Both the position numbers and the translations under genes were made by a program. Source: Alphaproteobacteria bacterium (GTDB lineage Bacteria; Pseudomonadota; Alphaproteobacteria; Micavibrionales; Micavibrionaceae). Taken from it: 64,000 nucleotides of DNA. The notes beneath the pieces were generated by a model. It saw only the letters and a program-made list of their open reading frames with translations. It did not search any database and was not told the DNA's origin. Of the stretch, positions 56,435 to 64,000 are shown in pieces. Numbering within the stretch: position 1 is the stretch's first letter; each line of letters starts with the position of its first letter. The stretch lies in contig NZDE01000008.1 of assembly GCA_002690045.1 (NCBI GenBank), positions 1 through 64,000 on the forward strand, given 5' to 3'.

Positions 56435-58021
56435 ATGAGCGCGTATAATTTCTTAAACGCTAACTTCACGGAGCAGCTATCAACACAATCTGATGAGCCG
56501 CTCGTCATACCTGTTTTTGGTAACAAGACCTTCGCCAAACAGGCCAAAACATTAGACCGTGATCTAGCTGGCTTACTTACGCGCAATGCCACACTTTCAT
56601 CAAAATTCAGCGCCGCGCCCGGACAAACTCTCGCCATCGCGACGCCAGAAGGCAGCGCGCATGATAAAATCATCCTGCTTGGCATGGGCGATGCAAAAAA
56701 CATTAATGCAGCATCCATAGATAGTGCAGCGCACGGCCTTAGCGCAGCCCTAAGTGATTTAGGCGCAACAAACGCAACCATCCTTGGTGAAACAATATCA
56801 GGCCTGCCGGTAAAAGCTGAAGAGCTTTATGCTTCTATCGCTGCCGCAACCCATGAACAGGCCTACACATTTAATAAATATAAAACACAAAAGATTCAAA
56901 AATTGGATGACACCATCCCAACATTAAATTTTGTCGTCAAAAAACCTACTGCCGCTGAGCAGCATTACAATGCACTAACCATCATATCCGAAGGAAAAAT
57001 GTTGGCGCAGGACTTAGGCAATGAACCACCAAACGTCCTCTACCCTGAAAGCTACGCCCTACGTGTTAAAGATTTATTAGAGCCACTTGGCGTCGAAGTT
57101 GACATTATCGATGTTCACGGCATGAACCATTTAGGCATGCATGCGGCCTTAGCCGTGGGTGAAAGCGCAGGCGCAAAACCATGCATGGTGGTCATGAAAT
57201 ATGATGGCCGCAGCGATAAAGACAAGAAAAACGGTAAGAATAGCGCGCCGCTTAGTTTTGTCGGCAAAGGCATCACCATGGATACAGGCGGCTATAACAT
57301 TAAAACCCGCGCCATGGGTAAAATGAAGCTTGATATGTGCGGCTCAGCGTCTGTTGTCGGCGCGATGTATACACTTGCCAAGCAAAAATCGAATGCTAAT
57401 CTCGTATCTATTGTCGGTCTTGCTGAAAACCGCATTAGTGAATCCGCTTATTTACCAAGTGCGATAATAGACTCTATGGCGGGGTTCACCATTGAAGTCG
57501 GCAATACAGATGCCGAAGGCCGCCTTGTTTTGGCTGATGCCATTACCTATATGAAACGCACCTATAAGCCACATACAATAATTGACCTCGCCACACTAAC
57601 AGGCGCGTGTATTCAGGCACATGGCCACGATAAAGCAGGCTTCTTCACCAATACTAAATCACTGGTCAAAGCATTCCAAAAAGCCGCCGATAACACAGGC
57701 GAAGCCATTGCCCATGACCCGATTGAAGAAAAACACATTCGCGCCATGGACGGTGAATTGGCAGACCTTACCAATTCTTGTAACAGCCCTGACCAAGACA
57801 TCTTACGTGCAGGTCACATCACAGCGGCCGCCTTCCTTAAACATTTTGCGGAACAGGGTAGCAAAACAAAATGGGCACATATCGACATTGCTGGCACAGC
57901 CATACCACCTAGCGGTATGGCAAGCGGCTGGGGCGTTAAGCTGCTAACGGATTTTGCCAATACACAGGCGGCACCGGCCCCCGCGCCTAAAAAAGCAAAA
58001 ACCCCAGCGCCAAAACCATAA
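56435..58021 (+). CDS. pepA: Leucyl aminopeptidase (M17)
   Basis: A 528-residue M17 aminopeptidase that removes N-terminal residues from peptides in the cytosol. The catalytic domain has the metal-ligand blocks GKGITMDTGGYNIK and the family signature NTDAEGRLVL, plus AHIDIAGTA near the end. The C-terminal tail after the domain is proline/alanine rich (APAPAPKKAKTPAPKP), unusual but of unknown importance. GGGAG precedes the ATG; the 300 bases upstream hold no other gene. A terminator follows. Confidence 0.95.
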   Translation: MSAYNFLNANFTEQLSTQSDEPLVIPVFGNKTFAKQAKTLDRDLAGLLTRNATLSSKFSAAPGQTLAIATPEGSAHDKIILLGMGDAKNINAASIDSAAHGLSAALSDLGATNATILGETISGLPVKAEELYASIAAATHEQAYTFNKYKTQKIQKLDDTIPTLNFVVKKPTAAEQHYNALTIISEGKMLAQDLGNEPPNVLYPESYALRVKDLLEPLGVEVDIIDVHGMNHLGMHAALAVGESAGAKPCMVVMKYDGRSDKDKKNGKNSAPLSFVGKGITMDTGGYNIKTRAMGKMKLDMCGSASVVGAMYTLAKQKSNANLVSIVGLAENRISESAYLPSAIIDSMAGFTIEVGNTDAEGRLVLADAITYMKRTYKPHTIIDLATLTGACIQAHGHDKAGFFTNTKSLVKAFQKAADNTGEAIAHDPIEEKHIRAMDGELADLTNSCNSPDQDILRAGHITAAAFLKHFAEQGSKTKWAHIDIAGTAIPPSGMASGWGVKLLTDFANTQAAPAPAPKKAKTPAPKP

Positions 58022-58029
58022 AATAACAA

Positions 58030-58060
58030 AGCCCGCTAAACTAAGCGGGCTTTTCTTTTT
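58030..58060 (+). terminator. Rho-independent terminator after pepA
   Basis: AGCCCGCT pairs with AGCGGGCT, followed by TTTTCTTTTT. Confidence 0.85.
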
Positions 58061-58078
58061 GATGTTCAGTGAGGACGA

Positions 58079-58495
58079 TCAATGACCGTCTTTCTTATCA
58101 TCAACCACCTCATATTCAACATCAATCGTTTCGTCATAAGGCTCACGCATCGACGGGCCACCATTGCGCATTTTATGGCGCATCATTAAATAAACACTGC
58201 CTAGTGCCCCAACACCTAATATAATAAACACCACAGGCCATAAAAAGACCATCAACGCCACATACCAAGGCCAGCCCCATGTATTAATCGCCGCAAAGAA
58301 GGCAAAGACTGCAGCCAATGGCGGCAAAGCGAGCGTTAATATACACGCCGCTAACACAGCCATAAATCCGCCACCCCAATGCGCAGAAATCGCCAATATC
58401 GACATGACATTAATCGCCCAGCCAATATAGCGTAATATATCTTGATGTTCACGAATGCGAGTCTGCCCGCTGCGTATGGTGGTTATTTTTAACAT
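58079..58495 (-). CDS. Small polytopic membrane protein
   Basis: A 138-residue protein with three to four hydrophobic stretches (WAINVMSILAISAHWGGGF, VLAACILTLALPPLAAVFAFF, YVALMVFLWPVVFIILGVG) and a charged tail (DETIDVEYEVVDDKKDGH). No catalytic motif. The family is not recognised. It is convergent with pepA and shares no clear operon. Confidence 0.6.
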   Translation of the reverse strand: MLKITTIRSGQTRIREHQDILRYIGWAINVMSILAISAHWGGGFMAVLAACILTLALPPLAAVFAFFAAINTWGWPWYVALMVFLWPVVFIILGVGALGSVYLMMRHKMRNGGPSMREPYDETIDVEYEVVDDKKDGH

Positions 58496-58531
58496 GGACG
58501 TAAGCCTAATCTATTCACGCTTAAATAACAA

Positions 58532-58571
58532 TGCCCAAAAATAAAGGCCAGATCACTTGATCAGGCCTTAT
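58532..58571 (-). terminator. Terminator for the short peptide gene
   Basis: On the minus strand AAGGCCTGATCA pairs with TGATCTGGCCTT, followed by a T-rich stretch; it lies just beyond the stop of the 54-codon frame. Confidence 0.65.
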
Positions 58572-58593
58572 TTATAAGTGAATAGAAGATAGC

Positions 58594-58758
58594 TTATTTA
58601 TTATAAGCTAAGTCAGCATATGGTTGTTCCTCAACAACTACAACTGCGCATTTTGCGTCTTCTTCGTCTTCTGCTGGGTTACTTGTACTGCCATTTGCAA
58701 CAAATTGGCGTTGCAATTCAATTTGTTCTTCAGCCCATAGTTCCATATCTAAACTCAT
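58594..58758 (-). CDS. Short acidic peptide with one cysteine
   Basis: A 54-residue frame (MSLDMELWAEEQIELQRQF then an acidic EDEEDAKCAVVVVEEQPYADLAYNK) starting after a GAAGGG site, followed by its own terminator. These signals support expression. The ATG at 58758 is preferred to one twelve codons upstream. It has no signal peptide. Function unknown; the leader-like N-terminus invites comparison with peptide precursors but no modifying enzyme is near. Confidence 0.55.
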   Translation of the reverse strand: MSLDMELWAEEQIELQRQFVANGSTSNPAEDEEDAKCAVVVVEEQPYADLAYNK

Positions 58759-58906
58759 AACGCACCCTTCTTGTTTATGAAAATATAAGGTCATTTTTAT
58801 ACCTTTTTCGCCATACTGTCAAATTTTTATACGGTTTTTATTTATTGTTATAGGTCAGCTGCGTATAATAGCTAAACATTACAAATCAAAATATAGATCA
58901 TCACAT

Positions 58907-59377
58907 ATGCTTAAAATTATTACTGAATTCCTTGGCCTTAGCGATAAAGACGAAGACACAACACCACAAAAGGAAAGCCCCCTGCATATGGCAGCCTGCG
59001 CTTTGCTTGTCTATGTATCCATGAGCCATGAAGGCTTTGACCCGCGTGAGCGCGCCGCCATTGTACAGGGATTACAACAGCATTTCCCCCTGTCAAAAGA
59101 ACGCGCCGAACATGTGTTAAAACGCGCCATCACATTTGAAAAAAATGCCATTGACCTTCACAGCTTCACCCGCGTCATCAACATGCATTTGGAACAAGAA
59201 GGCCGCCAAGACATCGTCAAATTCCTCTGGCAGGTTGCCTATGCCGATAACGAGCTTGATAACTTAGAAGAAGACGCCATCAAGAAAATCGCTGACCTCC
59301 TCGGCGTCCATACTCGCGACCGCGTCCGTTTAAAGCAAGAGGTTCAAGCCGAATTGGGGCTAAAAGAAGACGAGTAG
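58907..59377 (+). CDS. TerB-family protein
   Basis: A 156-residue helical protein of the TerB/tellurite-resistance fold: LHMAACALLVYVSMSHEGFDPRERAAI and a second matching block VKFLWQVAYADNELDNLEEDAIKKIADLLG, where acidic residues bind metal in family members. Single-gene TerB proteins are widespread in alphaproteobacteria and not necessarily linked to tellurite. No other ter gene is near. Confidence 0.87.
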   Translation: MLKIITEFLGLSDKDEDTTPQKESPLHMAACALLVYVSMSHEGFDPRERAAIVQGLQQHFPLSKERAEHVLKRAITFEKNAIDLHSFTRVINMHLEQEGRQDIVKFLWQVAYADNELDNLEEDAIKKIADLLGVHTRDRVRLKQEVQAELGLKEDE

Positions 59378-59451
59378 AAACGTATAAAATTTGCCCAAAA
59401 CCAAAAGTTATGCAATAATATATATTGTTATATAACTTTTGGGGTGGTTAA

Positions 59452-60114
59452 TTGATCTATAATCTAAAACCAATATCACTACATCATATCGCGGGTCTGT
59501 TTTGCCTATGCCTTATGCTGGGTTTGATGATGCTTAACCCCGCAAACACAGCATCCGCCTATAACAGCAGAAATTTACCACATCCCGAAAGCTTGCTCAC
59601 AGATGATGCATATATACTCGGTAAATCCGCCTTCAGCAAACTCCTGCACAATGCACAAAGATATCAAAACAAAACCGGCATCCAGTTAACCACAATTATC
59701 CTAAATGACCTTGATGGCTGGAAAATAAATGACTATATCCAATGGCTGAACACGCATTGGCAAGGCGAACAAAAGGGCATGGACAATATAGCTTTGCTCT
59801 TCATTTCTGTTAAAGAAAAACAGGCCAAAATAGTTAGCGGCGCAAATTTAGAGACGCTGCTGACTCCTAAAGTCAACCAAGATATTATTACCACTAAAAT
59901 GCTGCCACAGTTTAGAAAAGGTTACATGGAAAATGGCATTAAAGACGGCCACGCAGCAATAATATCCGCGCTAAACGGCGAATATAAGATCCACAAGAAT
60001 AAAGCATATGGCGATCATTATTCATGGTTTTTTATAATCCGTGCCGTCACCTTAATTTTAGTAATGATCATAATGGTCTACGAGCTTGATAAACAATTAA
60101 GTCATAAACGCTGA
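59452..60114 (+). CDS. TPM-domain exported protein
   Basis: A 220-residue protein starting at a TTG with a GGGGTGG site; no better ATG precedes the signal sequence (LFCLCLMLGLMMLNPANTASA). The TPM domain is about residues 40-165 (LLTDDAYILGKSAFSKLLHNAQRYQNKTGIQLTTIIL, DNIALLFISVKEKQAKIVSG), followed by a C-terminal membrane helix. TPM proteins are periplasmic or membrane-anchored; some have phosphatase or photosystem-repair roles. Its last 18 bases overlap the convergent ArsC-like gene. Confidence 0.78.
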   Translation: MIYNLKPISLHHIAGLFCLCLMLGLMMLNPANTASAYNSRNLPHPESLLTDDAYILGKSAFSKLLHNAQRYQNKTGIQLTTIILNDLDGWKINDYIQWLNTHWQGEQKGMDNIALLFISVKEKQAKIVSGANLETLLTPKVNQDIITTKMLPQFRKGYMENGIKDGHAAIISALNGEYKIHKNKAYGDHYSWFFIIRAVTLILVMIIMVYELDKQLSHKR

Positions 60115-60444
60115 AAAGGCATCCTCAGAAAAACCAAGTAAGCTTTCGCCATCCTTCACACATAATGGACGTTTAACCAATGACGGGTTTTCTTGTGCTA
60201 AGGTCAAGGCTTTTGCATCATCAACATCAGCCTTTTGTTCATCGCTAAGTTTACGCCAACTTGTGCCGCGGCGGTTTATTGCAACGTCCCAGCCATGCTG
60301 CTGAACCGCCAATGCAAAGGCATCCTCATTCAGCCCGTCTTTTTTATAATCATGAAATTCATAAGCGATATTATGCGCATCGAGCCAGTTAAACGCTTTT
60401 TTCATGGTATCGCAGTTTTTAATACCGCAAATCAATATTGTCAT
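60097..60444 (-). CDS. ArsC/Spx-family protein, YffB-like
   Basis: A 115-residue thioredoxin-fold protein. The start after a GGAG site gives the N-terminus MTILICGIKNCDTMKKAFNWLD, with a single cysteine as in YffB rather than the arsenate reductase motif. GTSWRKL and NPSLVKRPL are typical of the ArsC fold. YffB-like proteins are thiol reductase candidates; arsenate reduction is not implied. It is convergent with the TPM gene. Confidence 0.85.
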   Translation of the reverse strand: MTILICGIKNCDTMKKAFNWLDAHNIAYEFHDYKKDGLNEDAFALAVQQHGWDVAINRRGTSWRKLSDEQKADVDDAKALTLAQENPSLVKRPLCVKDGESLLGFSEDAFSAFMT

Positions 60445-60515
60445 TTTTGCTCCAAATTTGCTATGTGTAGACATCTAAACAAACTATAACCAATCATCTA
60501 TATAACGATCAAGCT

Positions 60516-61046
60516 ATGGCGCGGAAAAATTCATCACAAGGCAGCAATAATAATAGCCAAGGGCAACAGCAGCATTACATGACGCCTAAAGGCTATGCGA
60601 CGCTTGAAAAAGAGCTACACTGGCTGTTGCATGATGAGCGACCGAAAATTGTTGAGATTGTTTCTTGGGCAGCAGGTAATGGTGACCGTTCCGAAAACGG
60701 GGATTATATTTATAACAAAAAGCGTCTGCGTGAAATTGACTGCCGCGTACGTTACCTTACAAAAAAACTTGAGAACACCACGATCGTCGACCCACGCAGC
60801 CAACAGAACTTAGAGCGCGTCTATTTCGGCGCAAAAGTCACCTATATTCGTGAAGATGAACGCGAAGTAACTGTGCATCTGGTTGATGTTGACGAAGCAG
60901 ATTTTCGCGAAGGGCGCATAAATTGGCGCTCCCCTGTTGGCATCGCCTTAATGAAAGCGGAAGAAGGCGATGTTGTAAAAGTCCGCGTTGATGGCGGCAT
61001 AGAAGAAATAGAAATTATAGAAATCTCATATCCACTTGAAGGATAA
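60516..61046 (+). CDS. greB: Transcription elongation factor GreB
   Basis: Gre factors rescue backtracked RNA polymerase by cleaving the RNA 3' end. The 176-residue protein has an extra 20-residue Ser/Gln/Asn-rich N-terminus, then the YMTPKGYATLEKELHWLL coiled-coil start, the GNGDRSENGDYIY tip with the two acidic residues, and a C-terminal domain with VDEADFREGRINWRSPVGIALM. The sequence pattern fits GreB more than GreA. A single-gene unit. Confidence 0.88.
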   Translation: MARKNSSQGSNNNSQGQQQHYMTPKGYATLEKELHWLLHDERPKIVEIVSWAAGNGDRSENGDYIYNKKRLREIDCRVRYLTKKLENTTIVDPRSQQNLERVYFGAKVTYIREDEREVTVHLVDVDEADFREGRINWRSPVGIALMKAEEGDVVKVRVDGGIEEIEIIEISYPLEG

Positions 61047-61069
61047 GCAAACCAGCACAGCTATCCATG

Positions 61070-63787
61070 CTACACATCACTTCGTGAGTTCACAGGCACT
61101 TTCAATATAAATGCAGATCCTTTTTTCAGTGGCTCGAAAGAAATTTCTCCGCCTAAAATATCTGCGCTTTTCTTCATCATATACAAGCCAAGGCCCGAAC
61201 CAAAAGACACTTTCGGGTGGAAACGTTTGAACATAGTAAACAGCTGATTTTGGTTTTCTTCAGGCACACCAAGGCCGTTATCTTCAACACGGAGAACGAG
61301 CTTTTTACGTGAAAAATAAGCCTTGATACGAACTTCTGGCTTTGGTTCATTCGGGTCTGTATATTTCACGGCATTTGATAATAAGTTTTCAACGATCAAG
61401 ACAAATCTGTTCTTACATAGCCGCACAGTTTTATTGACATCGACTTCGCGCATAAAATTAATACGCTCATAGCCATCAATATGGCTAATTTTATCCAGCG
61501 CATTGGTAATGACTAAATTAATATTTACATCTTCTATCTCTTCATTGCCGCTTTTTGCCTGCGTCAATTGCAATATGTCCTGCACCAACGCTTCCAATTT
61601 ATGAATAGATGTTTGCGCATGCTGCATACATTGGCGCACGGTATCTATTTGGCCTTTATCTAACGCTTTATCCGCCATTGAGAGTAATTTTGCAGAAGAA
61701 ACAAGTGGCGCACGCAAGTCATGTGATGTTCTATATGCGAACTCTTCTAACTCCACATTCGTTTCCGTTAGCTGGGATATAAGCTCCTCACGTTCGGTCA
61801 CATCACGGGATATACCCAATAAGAAAGCATCGCCTTTGGCATCTTCAAAACGAATCTTTTGTGTAAACAGCGTTCGTTTCTTGCCATCCGGAAAAATAAT
61901 CGTTTCAACAGTCTCCGTATGGCCGTCGGCAAACGCTTTACGATCTTGTTCAGTAAACGCATCGTAATCATCCTTCGAATAACCTTCTTTACCTGAACGT
62001 CCAACAACATGATCGCGTTGATAATCGGGATAAGCTGATAAAAAAGCTTGGTTTGCTTCAACAATTTCCAGATGCTCATTTTTTACAAACATTAAATCAG
62101 GATTATGATACATAATAAGCTCTTGGAATTGCCGCGCATTGTTTAACTCTTCGGTCTTCTTATCAACCAGAATTTGAACAATTTCCGTGCGTGCCGTCAG
62201 CAAAATCATAAACAAACTAATCAAGCCAGTAAATAACAACCCAGAAATCATCACGGCCCATATAATCCACCCCTTTTGCATGGCATAATCAATACGGCTA
62301 ACCATATCAAGGCGCCATACCTGCCCTGCAACATAAAAAATTTCAGACTCTATATATTGCCCCTCATCCAAAACGATATCTTGCGCTGGCTCGCGGTTGT
62401 TCACCGTGCGTGAATCATATAAAAGACGGTCACCACCGCCCTCGCTATCAACCTCATAAAGCACAATATCCATTGAATAAATATTGGCGCGTCTTTTTAT
62501 ATGTTCCATAAAATGCGGAAAAACAAAAATACCATTAATGAAGCCGATCAAACGTTCACGACGCTCATCTATAGTTGTGTTATCTAAATTACGGCGGTAA
62601 TTATCCCGATAAACTGGATAATACATAATAAAACCGTATTGAGATTCCGCCTGTACAATCGGGAACATCTTTGTAGCCACAACATTGCCACTATCACGCG
62701 CAGCGTCCAAAAGCTTCCGTCTTCCGTAGCCCATAAGCGGATCGACACCATATACATCAAAACCATGTGCTCTTTCATTACGGGCATAAGGTGCTGTATA
62801 AGCGATGGGGAAATATATATCCGCATCTTCTGCACGTAGCATCACACCTTTTTCAAAACGGTGTTTTATTGCAAAATCTTTATAACCCTGCGCACGCAGC
62901 GCGAACTCAAACTCTTCACGTTCTTCAAGGAGAACTTTTGGTATCCATGATAAGCCATAAAGGCCATTATCACCATTTACAAGCCCTTCATTGAACGCAC
63001 GGAAGTCTTTGGCTGATATCATATCTTGTGTAGAAAAATAACGCTCATTGATTTCCAGTGCTTTTTCAACAACATTTAACTGATTTTTTAAGGATTCAGA
63101 AATTTCATATGTATGACGAATAAACTCCCCTTGTCTTTCGTTATATTCATATTCTTTCATGACATGAAATAAGTAAGTCACAACACCCAACAAAAACAAC
63201 ATCACCGTTGCAACAATAACTTTACGCCCGAGGCCCACATCTCTTTGATAGTTTTTTGACGACTTACTACAAATCAGTATCATAATCGGCGTAAATAAGA
63301 TAACGCCCAACACATCACCAACCCACCACGCAAAGCTATGCTTCAAATACAAAGCATAATCATGAATAATGAAATTTGTGAACGCCGCATTGGCAAATAA
63401 TGCATTAAAAAGACACGCGACCCCGCCGCCCAGAAGCACAATTAAAAATGGATCTTTGACATTACGTAGCGTCGTCGGCAAACTAACAAAACGCTGAATA
63501 AGATAGTAACCCAAAAGCGCCTGTAAAGCCGCACCAAGCGCAGAGGGAAAAACAGATAAAAACCCATTCAAATCTTGTGTGCCAAAATGGGTATAATTCG
63601 TAACATACGCCCCGACAAATACAGCCGGTGCATAACGCCAGCCTTTGCATATTAGCGCCGCAAGCGCCATGCCTGCCGGCGGCCACAAAACAGAAGAATT
63701 TGACCCATCCAATGTAAATTGAAGGCCGAGCAATCCTGCCAGATAATAGACCGCAACAATCACACTAAAAATGAAGATATATCTCAA
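61070..63787 (-). CDS. Large sensor histidine kinase (MASE1-CHASE-PAS-HisKA)
   Basis: A 905-residue membrane kinase. The first 200 residues are a MASE1-type membrane sensor with several helices; a periplasmic CHASE domain spans about 215-485 (RHTYEISESLKNQLNVVEKAL, FGFMxYYPVY-like segment), followed by a helix and a PAS domain (about 560-670). The catalytic part has the H-box FAYRTSHDLRAPLVSS, N-box VENLLSNAVKYTD, and G-boxes VEDNGLGVP and GSGLGLYMMKK. The start is TTG, with GGG upstream; the next ATG would truncate the membrane domain. No response regulator is adjacent. CHASE sensors detect extracellular small molecules. Confidence 0.92.
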   Translation of the reverse strand: MRYIFIFSVIVAVYYLAGLLGLQFTLDGSNSSVLWPPAGMALAALICKGWRYAPAVFVGAYVTNYTHFGTQDLNGFLSVFPSALGAALQALLGYYLIQRFVSLPTTLRNVKDPFLIVLLGGGVACLFNALFANAAFTNFIIHDYALYLKHSFAWWVGDVLGVILFTPIMILICSKSSKNYQRDVGLGRKVIVATVMLFLLGVVTYLFHVMKEYEYNERQGEFIRHTYEISESLKNQLNVVEKALEINERYFSTQDMISAKDFRAFNEGLVNGDNGLYGLSWIPKVLLEEREEFEFALRAQGYKDFAIKHRFEKGVMLRAEDADIYFPIAYTAPYARNERAHGFDVYGVDPLMGYGRRKLLDAARDSGNVVATKMFPIVQAESQYGFIMYYPVYRDNYRRNLDNTTIDERRERLIGFINGIFVFPHFMEHIKRRANIYSMDIVLYEVDSEGGGDRLLYDSRTVNNREPAQDIVLDEGQYIESEIFYVAGQVWRLDMVSRIDYAMQKGWIIWAVMISGLLFTGLISLFMILLTARTEIVQILVDKKTEELNNARQFQELIMYHNPDLMFVKNEHLEIVEANQAFLSAYPDYQRDHVVGRSGKEGYSKDDYDAFTEQDRKAFADGHTETVETIIFPDGKKRTLFTQKIRFEDAKGDAFLLGISRDVTEREELISQLTETNVELEEFAYRTSHDLRAPLVSSAKLLSMADKALDKGQIDTVRQCMQHAQTSIHKLEALVQDILQLTQAKSGNEEIEDVNINLVITNALDKISHIDGYERINFMREVDVNKTVRLCKNRFVLIVENLLSNAVKYTDPNEPKPEVRIKAYFSRKKLVLRVEDNGLGVPEENQNQLFTMFKRFHPKVSFGSGLGLYMMKKSADILGGEISFEPLKKGSAFILKVPVNSRSDV

Positions 63788-63922
63788 AACAAACCCTAAG
63801 AATCTAAAAATACATGGGATGGATTCTACAAATCCTTTACAGCTTCAGTATAGCTCAAAAACGATTAAATGCATATAACCAAACTGGCGTGACTTATAAA
63901 CGCGTATGGAAAGCTGCGCGGC

Positions 63923-64000
63923 CTATTTCTTCTTTTTGCGAATATTGCGCTCAATAGCTTCGATCATCAGGCTCGCAATATCTTTGCCTGTAACATCTTC
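63923..64000 (-). CDS. C-terminal end of an unidentified gene, partial
   Basis: The last 25 codons of a minus-strand gene that runs off the window: EDVTGKDIASLMIEAIERNI followed by RKKKK and a TAG stop. Too short to identify. The gap between it and the kinase (63788-63922) holds no gene. Confidence 0.5.
   Translation of the reverse strand, partial: EDVTGKDIASLMIEAIERNIRKKKK

Overview
The window looks like chromosomal DNA of an alphaproteobacterium. The evidence is a GcrA cell-cycle regulator, the mutM-rpsT-dnaA gene order, DUF983 and lepB-rnc-era clusters, and Dot/Icm-type coupling genes; the set would suit a Micavibrio-like or related lineage, but no 16S gene is present to settle this. The bases are moderately AT-rich and almost all housekeeping genes are intact.

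Region 1 (1-21.9 kb) is an extended dnaA neighbourhood: mutM (cut by the window edge), a small exported protein, rpsT, dnaA, a SulP transporter, a Nudix hydrolase, bioD, dnaN, recF, hisC, gyrB and argS. The familiar dnaA-dnaN-recF-gyrB order is kept but unrelated genes are interspersed. Then come a Fic-fold protein with a degraded active-site motif and a four-gene minus-strand operon encoding a Dot/Icm-like coupling complex (DotM, a small membrane protein, DotL, a pilin-like protein). The region closes with tRNA-Thr(TGT) and tRNA-Gln(TTG).

Region 2 (21.9-28.3 kb) is a mosaic genomic island. Its left end is an integrase next to tRNA-Gln, followed by an excisionase-like gene and the first 28 codons of a gene cut off by an IS3-family element. 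Beyond the IS lie three predicted defence-type genes, including a TIR-like protein, and a right end carrying the 3' third of an initiator tRNA-fMet. The two ends do not match, the IS has no visible target duplication, and the strand bias of the DNA reverses across the island.

Region 3 (28.3-41.9 kb) is a three-gene minus-strand operon of more than 13 kb: a lipoprotein in which TPR repeats are fused to a minimal secretin, an 840-residue tectonin-repeat protein, and a 2902-residue exported protein combining tectonin repeats, a long beta-rich region, glycine-rich helices and ricin-type lectin modules. It is bounded by tRNA-fMet 3'-end sequences and has no recognisable secretion ATPase. This is the best candidate in the window for an undescribed system.

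Region 4 (41.9-64 kb) is ordinary chromosome with opposite strand bias: a zinc alcohol dehydrogenase, lepB-rnc-era, gcrA, a CNNM-type protein, an ammonium transporter, a methyltransferase, a second complete gyrB, a voltage-gated channel with a CavMr-like filter, pepA, terB, a TPM protein, an ArsC-like protein, greB and a large sensor histidine kinase. The two gyrB genes, the bias reversal and the mismatched island ends together point to a large rearrangement at the IS or, alternatively, an assembly join.
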